From assembly GCA_030432595.1 (NCBI GenBank), contig JAUIGU010000017.1:22404-86403 (forward strand): DNA of 64,000 bases. The letters are read 5' to 3'. A program made the translations under genes and the position numbers. This document shows, piece after piece, positions 37,721-46,210 of this stretch (the stretch's first letter is position 1; each line of letters opens with the position of its first letter). A model generated the notes under the pieces. It ran no database searches and was not told the DNA's origin. It was given only the letters and a program-made list of their open reading frames with translations. This stretch comes from Phycisphaerae bacterium. GTDB taxonomy: Bacteria; Planctomycetota; Phycisphaerae; Phycisphaerales; Phycisphaeraceae.

Positions 37721-38554
37721 TCACGGCGTCACGCCGCGCTGCGCCTCGAACTGCTCGGCGACCTTCACGATGTCGAACCGCCGGACCGACTCGGCCGCGC
37801 ATTCCTGCAGCATCCTGGCCTCGGCCTCCGGCAGATTCACGAGCGTGTCGGTCTTCTCGACCACGTCCCTCCCGGCGATGTGGTGGACCTGCCCGACTGG
37901 GCTCTGCCCGGTGAGCGTCGCGTAGAACACGCACGCCGCGAGGTACGTCCCCGCGCGGTTGGGGTGGCTGCGGTCGCTGCGGTGCAGCGGCGCGTCCGGC
38001 ACCTTGTCGAACCAGTGCCGCCACGCCACGCCCACCGGCGCGACCGCCGCGCCGGTCCGCTGCGCGAGCGACGCGTACATCCCCGTGAGCGTCGCTTGAT
38101 CTTCCGGCAGATGTTGACGGGCCCACGTCAGGTAGAGCACGGGCTTCGCGCCCACGTCTTCGATCAGCCCGATCATCTTCTCCCCGAACTCGTCGAACTC
38201 TTCGGGCTTGTCGAGCGCGCCGCGACTGAAGTCCTGCAGCACGACAAAGTCCCACCCGCCCTCGGCGATCCGGCCGGGCGCCTTGCCCTCCTCGAAGTGC
38301 CACCGCCACGACTTGCCGCCGGCCGTGGTCATCTCGATCTTCGCGTCGATGCCCGCGTGGTCGCACATCGCCTGCACCTGGGCGGGCAGGTTGAAGTACG
38401 CGGTGTAGCTGTTGCCGACGAAGAGGACACGCAGCGTGTCGTCTTGATCACCAGCCACGGCGGCTTCGGTCTGCGAGATCGCCGGGCTGGTCGAGACGAA
38501 TAGAAACAGACAAATCAGAACACGTGCGAAGCGAGTGGTGGCGGGCTTATTCAT
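37721..38554 (-). CDS. Secreted SGNH hydrolase
   Basis: A 277-residue exported protein with signal peptide RVLICLFLFVSTSPAISQ. SGNH block I is VLFVGNSYTAYF (Ser49), WDFVVLQDFSRGAL gives a central block, YLTWARQ follows, and the last block is DRSHPNRAGTYLAA with the Asp/His pair. This is the DUF4886-like branch of SGNH hydrolases, likely an esterase acting on polysaccharide or another extracellular ester. The start at 38554 puts the signal peptide first. It follows hisS on the same strand after 55 bases. Confidence 0.82.
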   Translation of the reverse strand: MNKPATTRFARVLICLFLFVSTSPAISQTEAAVAGDQDDTLRVLFVGNSYTAYFNLPAQVQAMCDHAGIDAKIEMTTAGGKSWRWHFEEGKAPGRIAEGGWDFVVLQDFSRGALDKPEEFDEFGEKMIGLIEDVGAKPVLYLTWARQHLPEDQATLTGMYASLAQRTGAAVAPVGVAWRHWFDKVPDAPLHRSDRSHPNRAGTYLAACVFYATLTGQSPVGQVHHIAGRDVVEKTDTLVNLPEAEARMLQECAAESVRRFDIVKVAEQFEAQRGVTP

Positions 38555-38609
38555 GTCCGCATGATATCGCCCACACGCACGGTGCCGGACCGCAATGTAG
38601 AGATGCCGA

Positions 38610-39911
38610 TTAACGCAAGGCGTCGAGCAGAGCATCCCGGCCCACCGCGGATTGATCGCCGGTCTCCAGATTCTTCACTTCGATTTGCTCGCCCACGATC
38701 ACGGCGAACTTCGCCCCGCAGTTCGTCGCGTCCTTGAGCAGCTTGCCGACGTTGCGGGTGGCCTTGTAACTCATGCGGGCGTGCAGGCCGGCGCGGCGGA
38801 GTTCCGACACCACGGCCGGGAGCTGGGCCGCAGCTTCGTCGGACGCGGCCAACACGAACGCGTCCGGGCGGGGCCCCACGTCATCGGGGATCAGGCCCTT
38901 GTCCGCGAGCACGTTGCTCAGCACGACGTCGCCCATCCCGAAGCCGACCGCGGGCATCGCCGGGCCGCCGAAGAGCTCGATGAGCTGGTCGTAACGCCCG
39001 CCGCCGGCGATGGCTCGCTCGACACCGGTCGCCTCGTGCACCTCGAACACGACGCCCGTGTAGTACGCCAGCCCGCGCACGATGCCCAGGTCGTACTCGC
39101 ACCAGTCTGCGAGGCCGAAGGCGCGGAGTTGCTCGTCGAGCTTCACCAGATCTTCCGGGGGCTCGTCCATGGCCAGCGAGCGTGCGAGGTGCATGAGGTC
39201 GCCCGAGGCATACTTGCGGCGACAGACCTCTTCGAAACGCTGCACCCGCGCCTCGTCGAGCCCGAGCTTGCCCGCCTCCTTCGTGAACTCGTCCGGCGTC
39301 ATTTTGTCGCGCTTGTCCAGCAGCGTGAACGCCCCCGGAAGTTTGTCCTCGGGCACGCCCAGCTTTTCCAGGACCTGTTTCACCACGGCGCGGTGGCTGA
39401 TCTTCACGCGCACCTGCGTGCTGTCCAGTCCCAGCTCCGCGAGCAGGTCGACGCAGGTGAAGATTACCTCCGCGTCGGCGGCGGGCGTGTCGAGCCCGAG
39501 CAGGTCCACATTCCACTGCCAGAACTCGCGCAGCCGGCCGCGCTGGGGGCGCTCGGCCCGGCAGAAGTTCGGCGTCGCGAACCACTTGATCGGCTTGGGC
39601 AGCGCGTTCGCCTTGTCCGCCACCATCCGCGCGAGCGTCGGCGTGAACTCCGGCCGGATCGCAAAGTCGGTCTCGCCGCCGGTGCGCCGGAAGCTGAACA
39701 GCTCGGAGACAATCCCCTCGCCGGATTTCACCTTGTAGAGCTCGAGCGTCTCGAAGATCGGGCCATCGACCTGCTCGAACCCGTTGCGCACGGACACGGC
39801 CCGCCAGGCGTCGAGCAGGTGCATGTGCCAGGCCATGTCGGCCGGGTAGAAGTCACGCGTGCCCTTGGGGGCCTGGATCTTCACGGCGGGCGGGGACGAG
39901 GCGGGCGGCAT
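38610..39911 (-). CDS. hisS: Histidyl-tRNA synthetase
   Basis: Class II synthetase charging tRNA-His, 433 residues. Motif 1 region is QAPKGTRDFYPADMAWHMHLLDAWR. Motif 2 is FCRAERPQRGRLREFWQWNVDLLG. The histidine-specific block is GIVRGLAYYTGVVFEVHE, and motif 3 contains GGGRYDQL and GFGMGDVVLSNVL. The C-terminal anticodon-binding domain (DAFVLAASDEAAAQLPAVVSELR) is complete. Unlike ileS and valS, no palindromic insertion and no leader peptide were found. Confidence 0.95.
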   Translation of the reverse strand: MPPASSPPAVKIQAPKGTRDFYPADMAWHMHLLDAWRAVSVRNGFEQVDGPIFETLELYKVKSGEGIVSELFSFRRTGGETDFAIRPEFTPTLARMVADKANALPKPIKWFATPNFCRAERPQRGRLREFWQWNVDLLGLDTPAADAEVIFTCVDLLAELGLDSTQVRVKISHRAVVKQVLEKLGVPEDKLPGAFTLLDKRDKMTPDEFTKEAGKLGLDEARVQRFEEVCRRKYASGDLMHLARSLAMDEPPEDLVKLDEQLRAFGLADWCEYDLGIVRGLAYYTGVVFEVHEATGVERAIAGGGRYDQLIELFGGPAMPAVGFGMGDVVLSNVLADKGLIPDDVGPRPDAFVLAASDEAAAQLPAVVSELRRAGLHARMSYKATRNVGKLLKDATNCGAKFAVIVGEQIEVKNLETGDQSAVGRDALLDALR

Positions 39912-39958
39912 CCGGGCAGGCTAGCCCGCCCGGCGGCGGGCGTCGAACCCCCGGAAGT

Positions 39959-40423
39959 TCAATGGTCGGGGTGCCAGCCGTCGGATATCGACGCGTGCCC
40001 GTCGGCAAACGCCGCGAGTCCGTCCCGCACGGTGCCGCCGTGTGCGCAGACTTCCCGCAGCACCACAACTTCGCTGGGGTTTTCAAGTTCATCGAAAGGC
40101 GCTGGTGGGGCTTCCCAGTGATAGGTCGTGAAGCCTTCGCGAGGATTAGCCATCGCCTCCTGCAACGCCGCCTGATCGGGGAAGTAGTCCGGCACCAATT
40201 CATCTATGGTGTCGGGCCAGCGCCCGTGGTCCAGTTCGTACGCGATCGCCATGACGACAATCTGGCGCATCTTGGACATGGATTGCATCTCGGGGGAAAA
40301 ACGATGGTCCTGCGGCCCGAGGCTCGGCAGCAAAAGAAACAACAGTAACGGCACCATGCTCCACATCATGATGCGGAGCGGCCAGCTGAACCGGACGTTG
40401 AATGGGCGAGGTTGTTCCGGCAT
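39959..40423 (-). CDS. Membrane-anchored protein, pseudopilin-like layout
   Basis: A 154-residue protein with one N-terminal helix (LRIMMWSMVPLLLFLLLPSLG), then MSKMRQIVVMAIAYELDHGRWPD and NPREGFTTYHW, and a C-terminal FADGHASISDGW. The layout of helix, long amphipathic helix with 'MRQ', and a DGH tail is that of planctomycete prepilin-like (DUF1559-type) proteins, although the prepilin cleavage motif itself is absent. It is a paralogue of the next gene upstream (40478-40951). Confidence 0.65.
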   Translation of the reverse strand: MPEQPRPFNVRFSWPLRIMMWSMVPLLLFLLLPSLGPQDHRFSPEMQSMSKMRQIVVMAIAYELDHGRWPDTIDELVPDYFPDQAALQEAMANPREGFTTYHWEAPPAPFDELENPSEVVVLREVCAHGGTVRDGLAAFADGHASISDGWHPDH

Positions 40424-40477
40424 CCGTCACCTCAGCACCACGTGGCCACGTGTCGCATCTCTGAACTCACCACACCG

Positions 40478-40951
40478 TTATTCTACCGCAGACTCGCCGC
40501 CTTCCGATCGGTCGCGCGGGCCTTCGACGTGGCCGTCGGCGTAGCCGATGCAGCCGTGCGGGTCGAGGGTGCCGTCGAGTTTGACTTCGTAGAGGACGGG
40601 TGTTTCGGGAGGGATTTCGCCCAGTGTGACGCCCAACGGGATCAGGCGATAGGTGAGGTAGCCCTCGCGCGGGTTGATGAAGATGGAGCGTTCACCCCTT
40701 TGACCTTCGTCGAGATACTCGGGCGCGATACGGTCAAACGAATCAGGCCATTGGTCTTCGTGATCGATTGCGTAGGCATAACACACAATCCCGAGTTGCC
40801 GCATATTTGACAACGATATTGCGACCGGTGAAACCCGATGGTGCGTGCCAAAGAAAGGCCAGAGTACCAGAACCACCAACATTCCGATCACCAAGATCAC
40901 AAACCAATCACTGCGTTTGAACGGGACAAACTCGTACCAACGCGTGGCCAT
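40478..40951 (-). CDS. Membrane-anchored protein, paralogue of the preceding one
   Basis: A 157-residue protein with helix FVILVIGMLVVLVLWPFFG, then LSNMRQLGIVCYAYAIDHEDQWPD, NPREGYLTYRLIP and CIGYADGHVEGPRD. It shares its order and key pieces with its neighbour (SMSKMRQ / SLSNMRQ, DHGRWPD / DHEDQWPD, NPREG, ADGH), pointing to tandem duplication. The function is unknown; the extracytoplasmic domain may bind something at the cell surface. The two are 54 bases apart and probably co-transcribed. Confidence 0.65.
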   Translation of the reverse strand: MATRWYEFVPFKRSDWFVILVIGMLVVLVLWPFFGTHHRVSPVAISLSNMRQLGIVCYAYAIDHEDQWPDSFDRIAPEYLDEGQRGERSIFINPREGYLTYRLIPLGVTLGEIPPETPVLYEVKLDGTLDPHGCIGYADGHVEGPRDRSEGGESAVE

Positions 40952-40975
40952 GATCGACCTCCAAACCCTGCCTCA

Positions 40976-41854
40976 TCACTTCACCGCCACGATGTACGCC
41001 AGCCAGCTCGGGTCGTTCGGAGCCTCGTCGACGCGGGCCCAGTCGCCGGTCTCGTCGCCGTCTTCATCGACCTCTTCCCAGTAGACGTAGCTCTCGGCGA
41101 AGCCGGCCTCATGAAGCAGCTCGCGGATTTCGGGGATGGTCCAGAAGCGCCAGTGGTAGCCGAAGCAGCGGGCGAGTTTGCTGCCGTCCTTGAAGCGGAA
41201 GGAGATGTAGAAGTCGGCGTCGCCGGTGACGGGGTCGATGCGGGCCTGCTCCCAGATGTACTTGAACTTGCCGAACGGCTTGCCGTAGCCGGGGATGGTG
41301 CGGACGTCCTTGTGTTCTTCGATGTAGCAGTCGCCGCCGCCCATCATGTCCATGACCATGACGGATTCGTCGGCCATGTGGTGCCGCGCGGCGCGGAAGT
41401 ATTCGAGCATCTCGCTGCGGCTCTTGAACAGCCAGAACGAGAAGTTCTGCGCCGCGAGCACGTCGCAGCGCGGCGACTGCTTGGGCGTCATCTTCCTGCG
41501 GACGTCGTCCTCGTGGAGTGTGACGCGCTGCTTCTGCGCGTCGGTGAGCGGCGCGAGGTTGTGTTCCTTGCCCCAGGCGAGCGGCTCGGGGTCCAGGTCG
41601 ACACCCAGCGCGGTGCGGCCCTGGTGGCCCTTCACCCAGTCGCAACAGACGGCGAAGGTGCCGCAGAAGTCCTCGCGCAGGTGCACGGGCTTGCGCTTGA
41701 ACTGCTCTTCGAACGCCTGCACGAAGAAGTCCACCTCGTGCGACGGCTCCTGCACGCTGAGCTGGTAGCAGCGGTACTTGTCGGCCCGGTCGGAGAGCGG
41801 CGGCGAGTTCGTCTTGCCCTTCTTGGGCTTGTCTTTGGGCTTGGTCTTCGACAT
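40976..41854 (-). CDS. Class I SAM-dependent methyltransferase
   Basis: A 292-residue protein with a Lys-rich N-terminus (SKTKPKDKPKKGKT). The SAM fold is recognised from HLREDFCGTFAVCCDWVKGH (motif I, degenerate glycine loop), ALGVDLDPEPLAWGKEH (motif II acid), HEDDVRR and CDVLAAQNFSFWLF. Later pieces are MVMDMMGGGDCYIEE and FGYHWRFWTIPEIRELLHEAGF, typical of small-molecule methyltransferases. The acceptor is unknown. Start chosen at ATG 41854. Confidence 0.8.
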   Translation of the reverse strand: MSKTKPKDKPKKGKTNSPPLSDRADKYRCYQLSVQEPSHEVDFFVQAFEEQFKRKPVHLREDFCGTFAVCCDWVKGHQGRTALGVDLDPEPLAWGKEHNLAPLTDAQKQRVTLHEDDVRRKMTPKQSPRCDVLAAQNFSFWLFKSRSEMLEYFRAARHHMADESVMVMDMMGGGDCYIEEHKDVRTIPGYGKPFGKFKYIWEQARIDPVTGDADFYISFRFKDGSKLARCFGYHWRFWTIPEIRELLHEAGFAESYVYWEEVDEDGDETGDWARVDEAPNDPSWLAYIVAVK

Positions 41855-41872
41855 AGACGCATGGTATCGATT

Positions 41873-42024
41873 GATCTGGCGATTTGGCGATCTGGCGATT
41901 TGGCGATTGAATACCCCCGGAGGGTTGTCGCGGACTCGGCGATGCTTGTTGCCGGATTCGCCCTTCCACACGTTTGTTGTTGAAAAACGTCAGATCGCCA
42001 AATCACGAGATCGCCAAATCCGCC
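41873..42024. repeat. Short GATYTGGC tandem repeats, with an inverted set
   Basis: Four 8-base units of GAT(C/T)TGGC in a row (41873-41908) lie upstream of the methyltransferase. The complementary GCCAAATC units appear at about 41991-42023, directly before the rsmD start. The two sets can pair with each other. They sit in the promoter region between divergent genes. Confidence 0.6.
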
Positions 42025-42726
42025 ATGAGAATCATCGCCGGCACCCACCGCGGCCGACCTTTGCTCGGCCCCAAGGACGCGAAGACGACCCGCCCGATCA
42101 CCGACCGGGTGAAGGAGGCGCTGTTCAACCGGCTGCACTCGCTGGGCGTGCTGGGGTACGGGCACGCCGTCGAGGTGTTCTGCGGTACGGGCTCGCTCGG
42201 GCTCGAGGCGCTCTCGCGCGGGGCGGAACACTGCACGTTCGTTGATCGTGATCGGGATGCCGTATCGCGCCTGAAGCAGAACCTCGAGGCGCTCGGGCTG
42301 GCCGACCGCGCGACGGTGCATCACGGCGGGGCGCTGCCGCCGATGTGGGCGATGCGGCTGAAGGCGGACAGTGTGTCGGTCGCGTTCCTCGACCCGCCGT
42401 TCAAGCAGGCGCGGCGCGGCGATCGAGACCGAGATGATGACGAAGCCCCGCATGTGAATGCGGGGCCCGACGAACAAGAACCCGCCAACCCGGCCCCGCA
42501 TTTACATGCGGGGCTCACGCGCGAATTACCGGGTGATCTGCTCGCGGTGTTCACCGCCCTGCTCCCCAAACTCGAGCCCGGCGGCGTGCTCTTGCTGCGG
42601 ACCGGCGCGGACGTGCCGGAACTGGATGAAGTGGACGGGTACGACGGCCCGGCGAGTTTCGTCTACGGCGCGATGACGCTGCACTTCTTTCAGCGGCCGA
42701 TGGAGAATGATGAAGCCGCGCGTTAA
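42025..42726 (+). CDS. rsmD: 16S rRNA (guanine966-N2)-methyltransferase RsmD
   Basis: Methylates G966 of 16S rRNA. The 233-residue product starts MRIIAGTHRGRPLLGPKD, then RPITDRVKEALFNRL, motif I HAVEVFCGTGSLGLEALSRGA, and catalytic AFLDPPF (the N/DPPF motif). The protein is longer than usual by about 30 residues, caused by an insertion right after DPPF (about 140-164) that is encoded by an inverted pair of palindromic repeats. The last codons overlap the next gene by 20 bases. Confidence 0.9.
   Translation: MRIIAGTHRGRPLLGPKDAKTTRPITDRVKEALFNRLHSLGVLGYGHAVEVFCGTGSLGLEALSRGAEHCTFVDRDRDAVSRLKQNLEALGLADRATVHHGGALPPMWAMRLKADSVSVAFLDPPFKQARRGDRDRDDDEAPHVNAGPDEQEPANPAPHLHAGLTRELPGDLLAVFTALLPKLEPGGVLLLRTGADVPELDEVDGYDGPASFVYGAMTLHFFQRPMENDEAAR
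42445..42514. repeat. Inverted pair of palindromic repeats inside rsmD
   Basis: Left copy 42445-42467 and right copy 42492-42514 are reverse complements over 23 bases with one mismatch, 24 bases apart. Each is itself a hairpin: CCCCGCAT ... ATGCGGGG. Both lie in frame and together add about 24 residues (APHVNAGPDEQEPANPAPHL). A similar CCCCGCAAG/CTTGCGGGG palindrome is found between genes at 60951-60972. Confidence 0.9.
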
Positions 42727-43399
42727 GCCCACGCCATCGGTGTGCCGTCTGGTAATTCGGCCCGATCTGGTCGCGGATGTCGCGGCCGGTTCGCGGGTGG
42801 AGAAAGCAGCCGCCGCGGCCATACTTTCTTGCGGTTTGCTGTGTGTCGTCTTTCTCACGGGCCTGGGGGTTGGGGTGAGGGAGCCGTGGGGCGACTGGTC
42901 CGGTCCGATCCGCGATCTTCCCCGAGCCTTGGCGGGCTCGATACTGCCCATCACCTTTTTCCTTGCGTTCTTCCTGGGATTGACCGGGGCGGCGATCGCG
43001 ACGGCGGAAGACGCGTGGTGCCGCGCCTGGCACTGGCGCCATCAATACACCCGGTGCTTCCTCCTTTCGTTTGTTCCGGTTTCCGGGCCGGCGTCGCTGT
43101 GGTCGGGAGTCTTCTGGTTTCAAGGAATCAACGGCGATGTGCAGGCGGACGACCGCCTCGATTGGCTCGCCGACTCTTGGGCTGTTTACTTGATCGGTCA
43201 TCCGGTCTGGGTGCTGGTGCTCGCGCTAGCGTGGTTGACGATCCTTGTTTACGCGATGTTGAGGGTCCGCCGTTTCCCCGGGCGCGAACCGACGACGTGC
43301 AGGGTGTGCGGTTATGACCTCACCGGCACGCTCAAGGCCGGCCGCGAATGTTGCCCCGAATGCGGCAACCACGTCGCGCAAGAAAAAGCCGTCGGGTGA
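42707..43399 (+). CDS. Membrane protein with C-terminal zinc ribbon
   Basis: A 230-residue protein with about four membrane helices (AAAAAILSCGLLCVVFLTGLG, SILPITFFLAFFLGLTGAAI, FLLSFVPVSGPASLWSGVFWF, PVWVLVLALAWLTILVYAML) and a cytosolic C-terminal zinc ribbon TTCRVCGYDLTGTLKAGRECCPECG. Such tails are frequent in planctomycete membrane proteins of unknown function; compare 61839. It overlaps the end of rsmD by 20 bases and is likely co-translated. Confidence 0.75.
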   Translation: MMKPRVKPTPSVCRLVIRPDLVADVAAGSRVEKAAAAAILSCGLLCVVFLTGLGVGVREPWGDWSGPIRDLPRALAGSILPITFFLAFFLGLTGAAIATAEDAWCRAWHWRHQYTRCFLLSFVPVSGPASLWSGVFWFQGINGDVQADDRLDWLADSWAVYLIGHPVWVLVLALAWLTILVYAMLRVRRFPGREPTTCRVCGYDLTGTLKAGRECCPECGNHVAQEKAVG

Positions 43400-43435
43400 T
43401 TCCGCCGGCTGCAGGAGATTGGGATGGTGTGTTGA

Positions 43436-44185
43436 TCAGCGCTTGCGACGCAGCCCCAGCGTCGCGAGGCCGGCCAGCAGCGCCGCGCTGCCGGGTTCGG
43501 GGACGGGAATGAACGTCACGTCGTTCAGGCCGCCCGAGCCGGCGAGGTGGACGACGAGCTGGTTGAACGGGCTCTGGTCGGGGAGGTTGACGGTGACGAC
43601 CGAGTTGTCGCCCAGGGCGGGGATGACGACGCTGCCGACCATGCTGCCGTTGAGGTAGGTCGTGACGGTGCCGCCGGCCTCTTCGGCGTCGACGATGGTC
43701 AGGGCGCCGGAGGCGTAGAGCGTGTTGCTGAGCGTGAAGGTGAACAGGCCGTTGGGCCGTTCGAACGCGGTGTCGGGCGTGTCGAGGATGTCGTCGTGGT
43801 TGAAGTCGTAGTCGTTGCGCGGGGCGATGAGGACGTTGCCCAGGAAGGTGTCGTTGCTGGGGTGGAACGCACCGAAGGCAACGCTGGTGCGCATGTCGGC
43901 CTCGAGGGAGACGTCGGTGCCGAGCGCGACGCCGAAGTCGAGGTAGTCGTGCGTGGGGTGCTGGACGTCGATGGCGACGCCCCAGGCGGCGTACTCATCG
44001 TCGATGACCTGGCCGTGCACGATGGGCTGGCCGTTGGCGTCGGTATCGAAGTCGAGCACGAGGGGTGTGAGGTCGATCGCGCCGCCGGTGCCGATGATCT
44101 CGGCGTGGGCGGCGGCCCCGAGCAGCGAAGTGACGAACAGCCCGGCGGCAACCACCGCGCGGCGACGAGCAGAATGCATGGTCAT
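43436..44185 (-). CDS. PEP-CTERM secreted protein
   Basis: A 249-residue exported protein with signal RRRAVVAAGLFVTSLLGAAAHA. It has a beta-rich body with VLDFDTDANGQPIVHGQVIDDEYAAWGVAIDV, like collagen-binding-type or Npun-type surface domains, and the C-terminal tag VPVPEPGSAALLAGLATLGL followed by RRKR. The start at 44185 (MTM) has GGAAGG upstream; the ATG at 44179 is equally possible. Function unknown; sorted by an exosortase encoded elsewhere. Confidence 0.82.
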   Translation of the reverse strand: MTMHSARRRAVVAAGLFVTSLLGAAAHAEIIGTGGAIDLTPLVLDFDTDANGQPIVHGQVIDDEYAAWGVAIDVQHPTHDYLDFGVALGTDVSLEADMRTSVAFGAFHPSNDTFLGNVLIAPRNDYDFNHDDILDTPDTAFERPNGLFTFTLSNTLYASGALTIVDAEEAGGTVTTYLNGSMVGSVVIPALGDNSVVTVNLPDQSPFNQLVVHLAGSGGLNDVTFIPVPEPGSAALLAGLATLGLRRKR

Positions 44186-44392
44186 CGTCCTTTTCCTTCC
44201 GGCTGGGCCGGCGCGAAAAGTGCGCCGGCGGGTCTCTGTCGCCGAAAGATGCCTCAGGATTCCGCCCACGCCACCGGAAAAGCACGCGACCCGGGATTTC
44301 GAGGTGATTTCCGGCTTGCCCCGTTTACCCAGACGGAACAGCGCGAATTACGGCCTTCACGGCGAACCGTAGACCACGCGACACGGACGGTT

Positions 44393-45109
44393 TCAGCCGC
44401 TCAGCACGCGCACAACGATGTTCCACACCGCTTCGTACGCGTTGCCGATCGCGTCCTGCCGGAAGAACGCCGTGGGGATGTCGGGCTGGCCAATGAAGGG
44501 GCGGAGCGTCCAGCCCATCTGGACGCCGATGAACGCGTAGATGCCCAGCCAGACGCGCAGGAGGGTGCGGTGTCGGGGGTCGCGGGCGATGAGCGGGCGG
44601 TAGAACCGGCGGAGCATGACCTGGGCGCTGAGGCTCGCCAGGCCGAACATGGCGGCGTTGAACAGCAGCGCGAGGTTGTAGTCCGGGACGCTCAAGTACC
44701 ACAGCGCGGTGACCGGCGCGAACGACGCGAGGATGACGGTGAGCCCGGCCTGGGTGGCGAGCAGGGCGCGGACGGCGTCGCCGAAGTCGCGCGAGAGGCC
44801 CAGCAATGCGTGGACGACGTAGTAGCTGGGCAGGCCAAGCGCAAAAGTTGCGAGCAGCAGCAGCGGGACCTTGACGGCGCTGTAGGTCATCTGCAGCCAG
44901 CGGTCGGGCGTGACACCGGCGAACCCGCCCATGACGCCGCCGTAGAGCGCGCCGAAGCCGAAGACGAGCATCAACAGCGTTGCGACGCGGCGTCGGCGGG
45001 ACGTATTGACGCCGGCGACGGCCCACGCGGCGCCGCGCAACACGCCGTCGGCGTGGCGGAACGGGCGCTGCCACCACAACGCGCGGCTCGGGGGCACCGA
45101 GGCGATCAC
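44393..45109 (-). CDS. Multi-pass membrane protein, paralogue of its upstream neighbour
   Basis: A 238-residue integral membrane protein with about six helices (VATLLMLVFGFGALYGGVMGG, VKVPLLLLATFALGLPSYYVVHALLG, LATQAGLTVILASFAPVTALWYLS, LALLFNAAMFGLASLSA, ...). It starts at a GTG overlapping the stop of the next gene upstream (GTGA). The block QMGWTLRPFIGQPDIPTAFFR at the C-terminal side is shared with the paralogue (QMSWVLRPFVGSPDLPFALFR). I do not recognise the family; function unknown. Confidence 0.7.
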   Translation of the reverse strand: MIASVPPSRALWWQRPFRHADGVLRGAAWAVAGVNTSRRRRVATLLMLVFGFGALYGGVMGGFAGVTPDRWLQMTYSAVKVPLLLLATFALGLPSYYVVHALLGLSRDFGDAVRALLATQAGLTVILASFAPVTALWYLSVPDYNLALLFNAAMFGLASLSAQVMLRRFYRPLIARDPRHRTLLRVWLGIYAFIGVQMGWTLRPFIGQPDIPTAFFRQDAIGNAYEAVWNIVVRVLSG

Positions 45110-46053
45110 GCGCCCAGCAGCCGGGCGATCGCGCCGGCCACGCTCTCGAAGAAGTTGCTCTCGCGCTCCCGGAACAGCGCGAACGGCAGGTCCGGGCTGC
45201 CCACGAACGGCCGCAGCACCCAACTCATCTGCGCCCCGACCAGCCCGAACACGACCACCCAGATGCGGAACACCGCCTTGGCCCGGCCGTCCGTGCGCTC
45301 GCCGATGAGTTGCAAGGGCGACTCACGTCCGACGTTCGTGCCGCGCTTCGCGGCGGCCTTGACGGCGCGAAGCTCCGGGGCGGAGGACGCGTCGGGTTCG
45401 TCCTTGTCTTCTGTTTCCGTATCCGCGGCTTCCGTCTCGACCACCTCATCAGCCATGGATTCATGCTCGGCGTTCGCCTTTCGAGAAGCATCCAGACGCC
45501 GTTGCATGTCCTGCGCGTCTTGCGCGAGCGCCAGCCGGTGCAGTGTGCGCAGCAGGAACGCCAGCCCCAGCACGCCCGCGACGCCGAAGCACGCGACGTT
45601 AAGCAGGATCATGAACGAGTAGCTCGTGGTGCTCACGCCGAAGAACGCGACGATCGGCCCCAGCGAAGCCAGCACCGCCAGGGTCACCCCGAGCATCGCG
45701 ATCAGCAGCCGCAAGACCGAACGCGCCTTGAGGCTCGAACCCACGAGCGCGTTGAAGACGTAGAGCGACGGCAGGGTGACGACCAAGGTCGCCAGGAATA
45801 GCAGCGGGACCTTCACCGTCGTCGCCGCGACCTGCAGCCACGCGTCGGTGACCGCGCCGTCGCGCATGCCTTCGGTCGAATACGCCCGGATGATGCCGAA
45901 CGACCCCATGCACAGGCCGTAGAGCCCGCCGAGCGCGACGAGCACCGGTGCCAGTTGTCGCGCGCCGACGGAGAGTTCGCCGGTGACGAGTTGATCGCCG
46001 CGCGTCGCCTCCCCGCGCAGGACGTGGTCGAGCAGTTGCCATCGTGAAGCCAT
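45106..46053 (-). CDS. Multi-pass membrane protein with acidic cytosolic loop
   Basis: A 315-residue membrane protein, same family as the gene it overlaps. Shared pieces are ATTVKVPLLFLATLVVTLPSLYVFNAL and MSWVLRPFVGSPDLPFALF. It differs by an acidic low-complexity loop (about 195-225: AEHESMADEVVETEAADTET...) between helices 5 and 6. The N-terminus MASRWQLLDHVLRGEATRGD is cytosolic-looking. The tandem, coupled arrangement suggests a hetero-oligomer. Function unknown. Confidence 0.7.
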   Translation of the reverse strand: MASRWQLLDHVLRGEATRGDQLVTGELSVGARQLAPVLVALGGLYGLCMGSFGIIRAYSTEGMRDGAVTDAWLQVAATTVKVPLLFLATLVVTLPSLYVFNALVGSSLKARSVLRLLIAMLGVTLAVLASLGPIVAFFGVSTTSYSFMILLNVACFGVAGVLGLAFLLRTLHRLALAQDAQDMQRRLDASRKANAEHESMADEVVETEAADTETEDKDEPDASSAPELRAVKAAAKRGTNVGRESPLQLIGERTDGRAKAVFRIWVVVFGLVGAQMSWVLRPFVGSPDLPFALFRERESNFFESVAGAIARLLGA

Positions 46054-46210
46054 GGGGAACCCCTTTGCGATAAGACGGACACGCCGCGGCCGCGCGAACC
46101 CGTCGCAACAACGCTACGGATCCGACACGGCCGACACCGGAATCAGCAGGGGATTACGCCGTGGAACTGCACTTGTTCGCGCGGTTCGGCGTGGGCCCGG
46201 AAGTTTGCAG

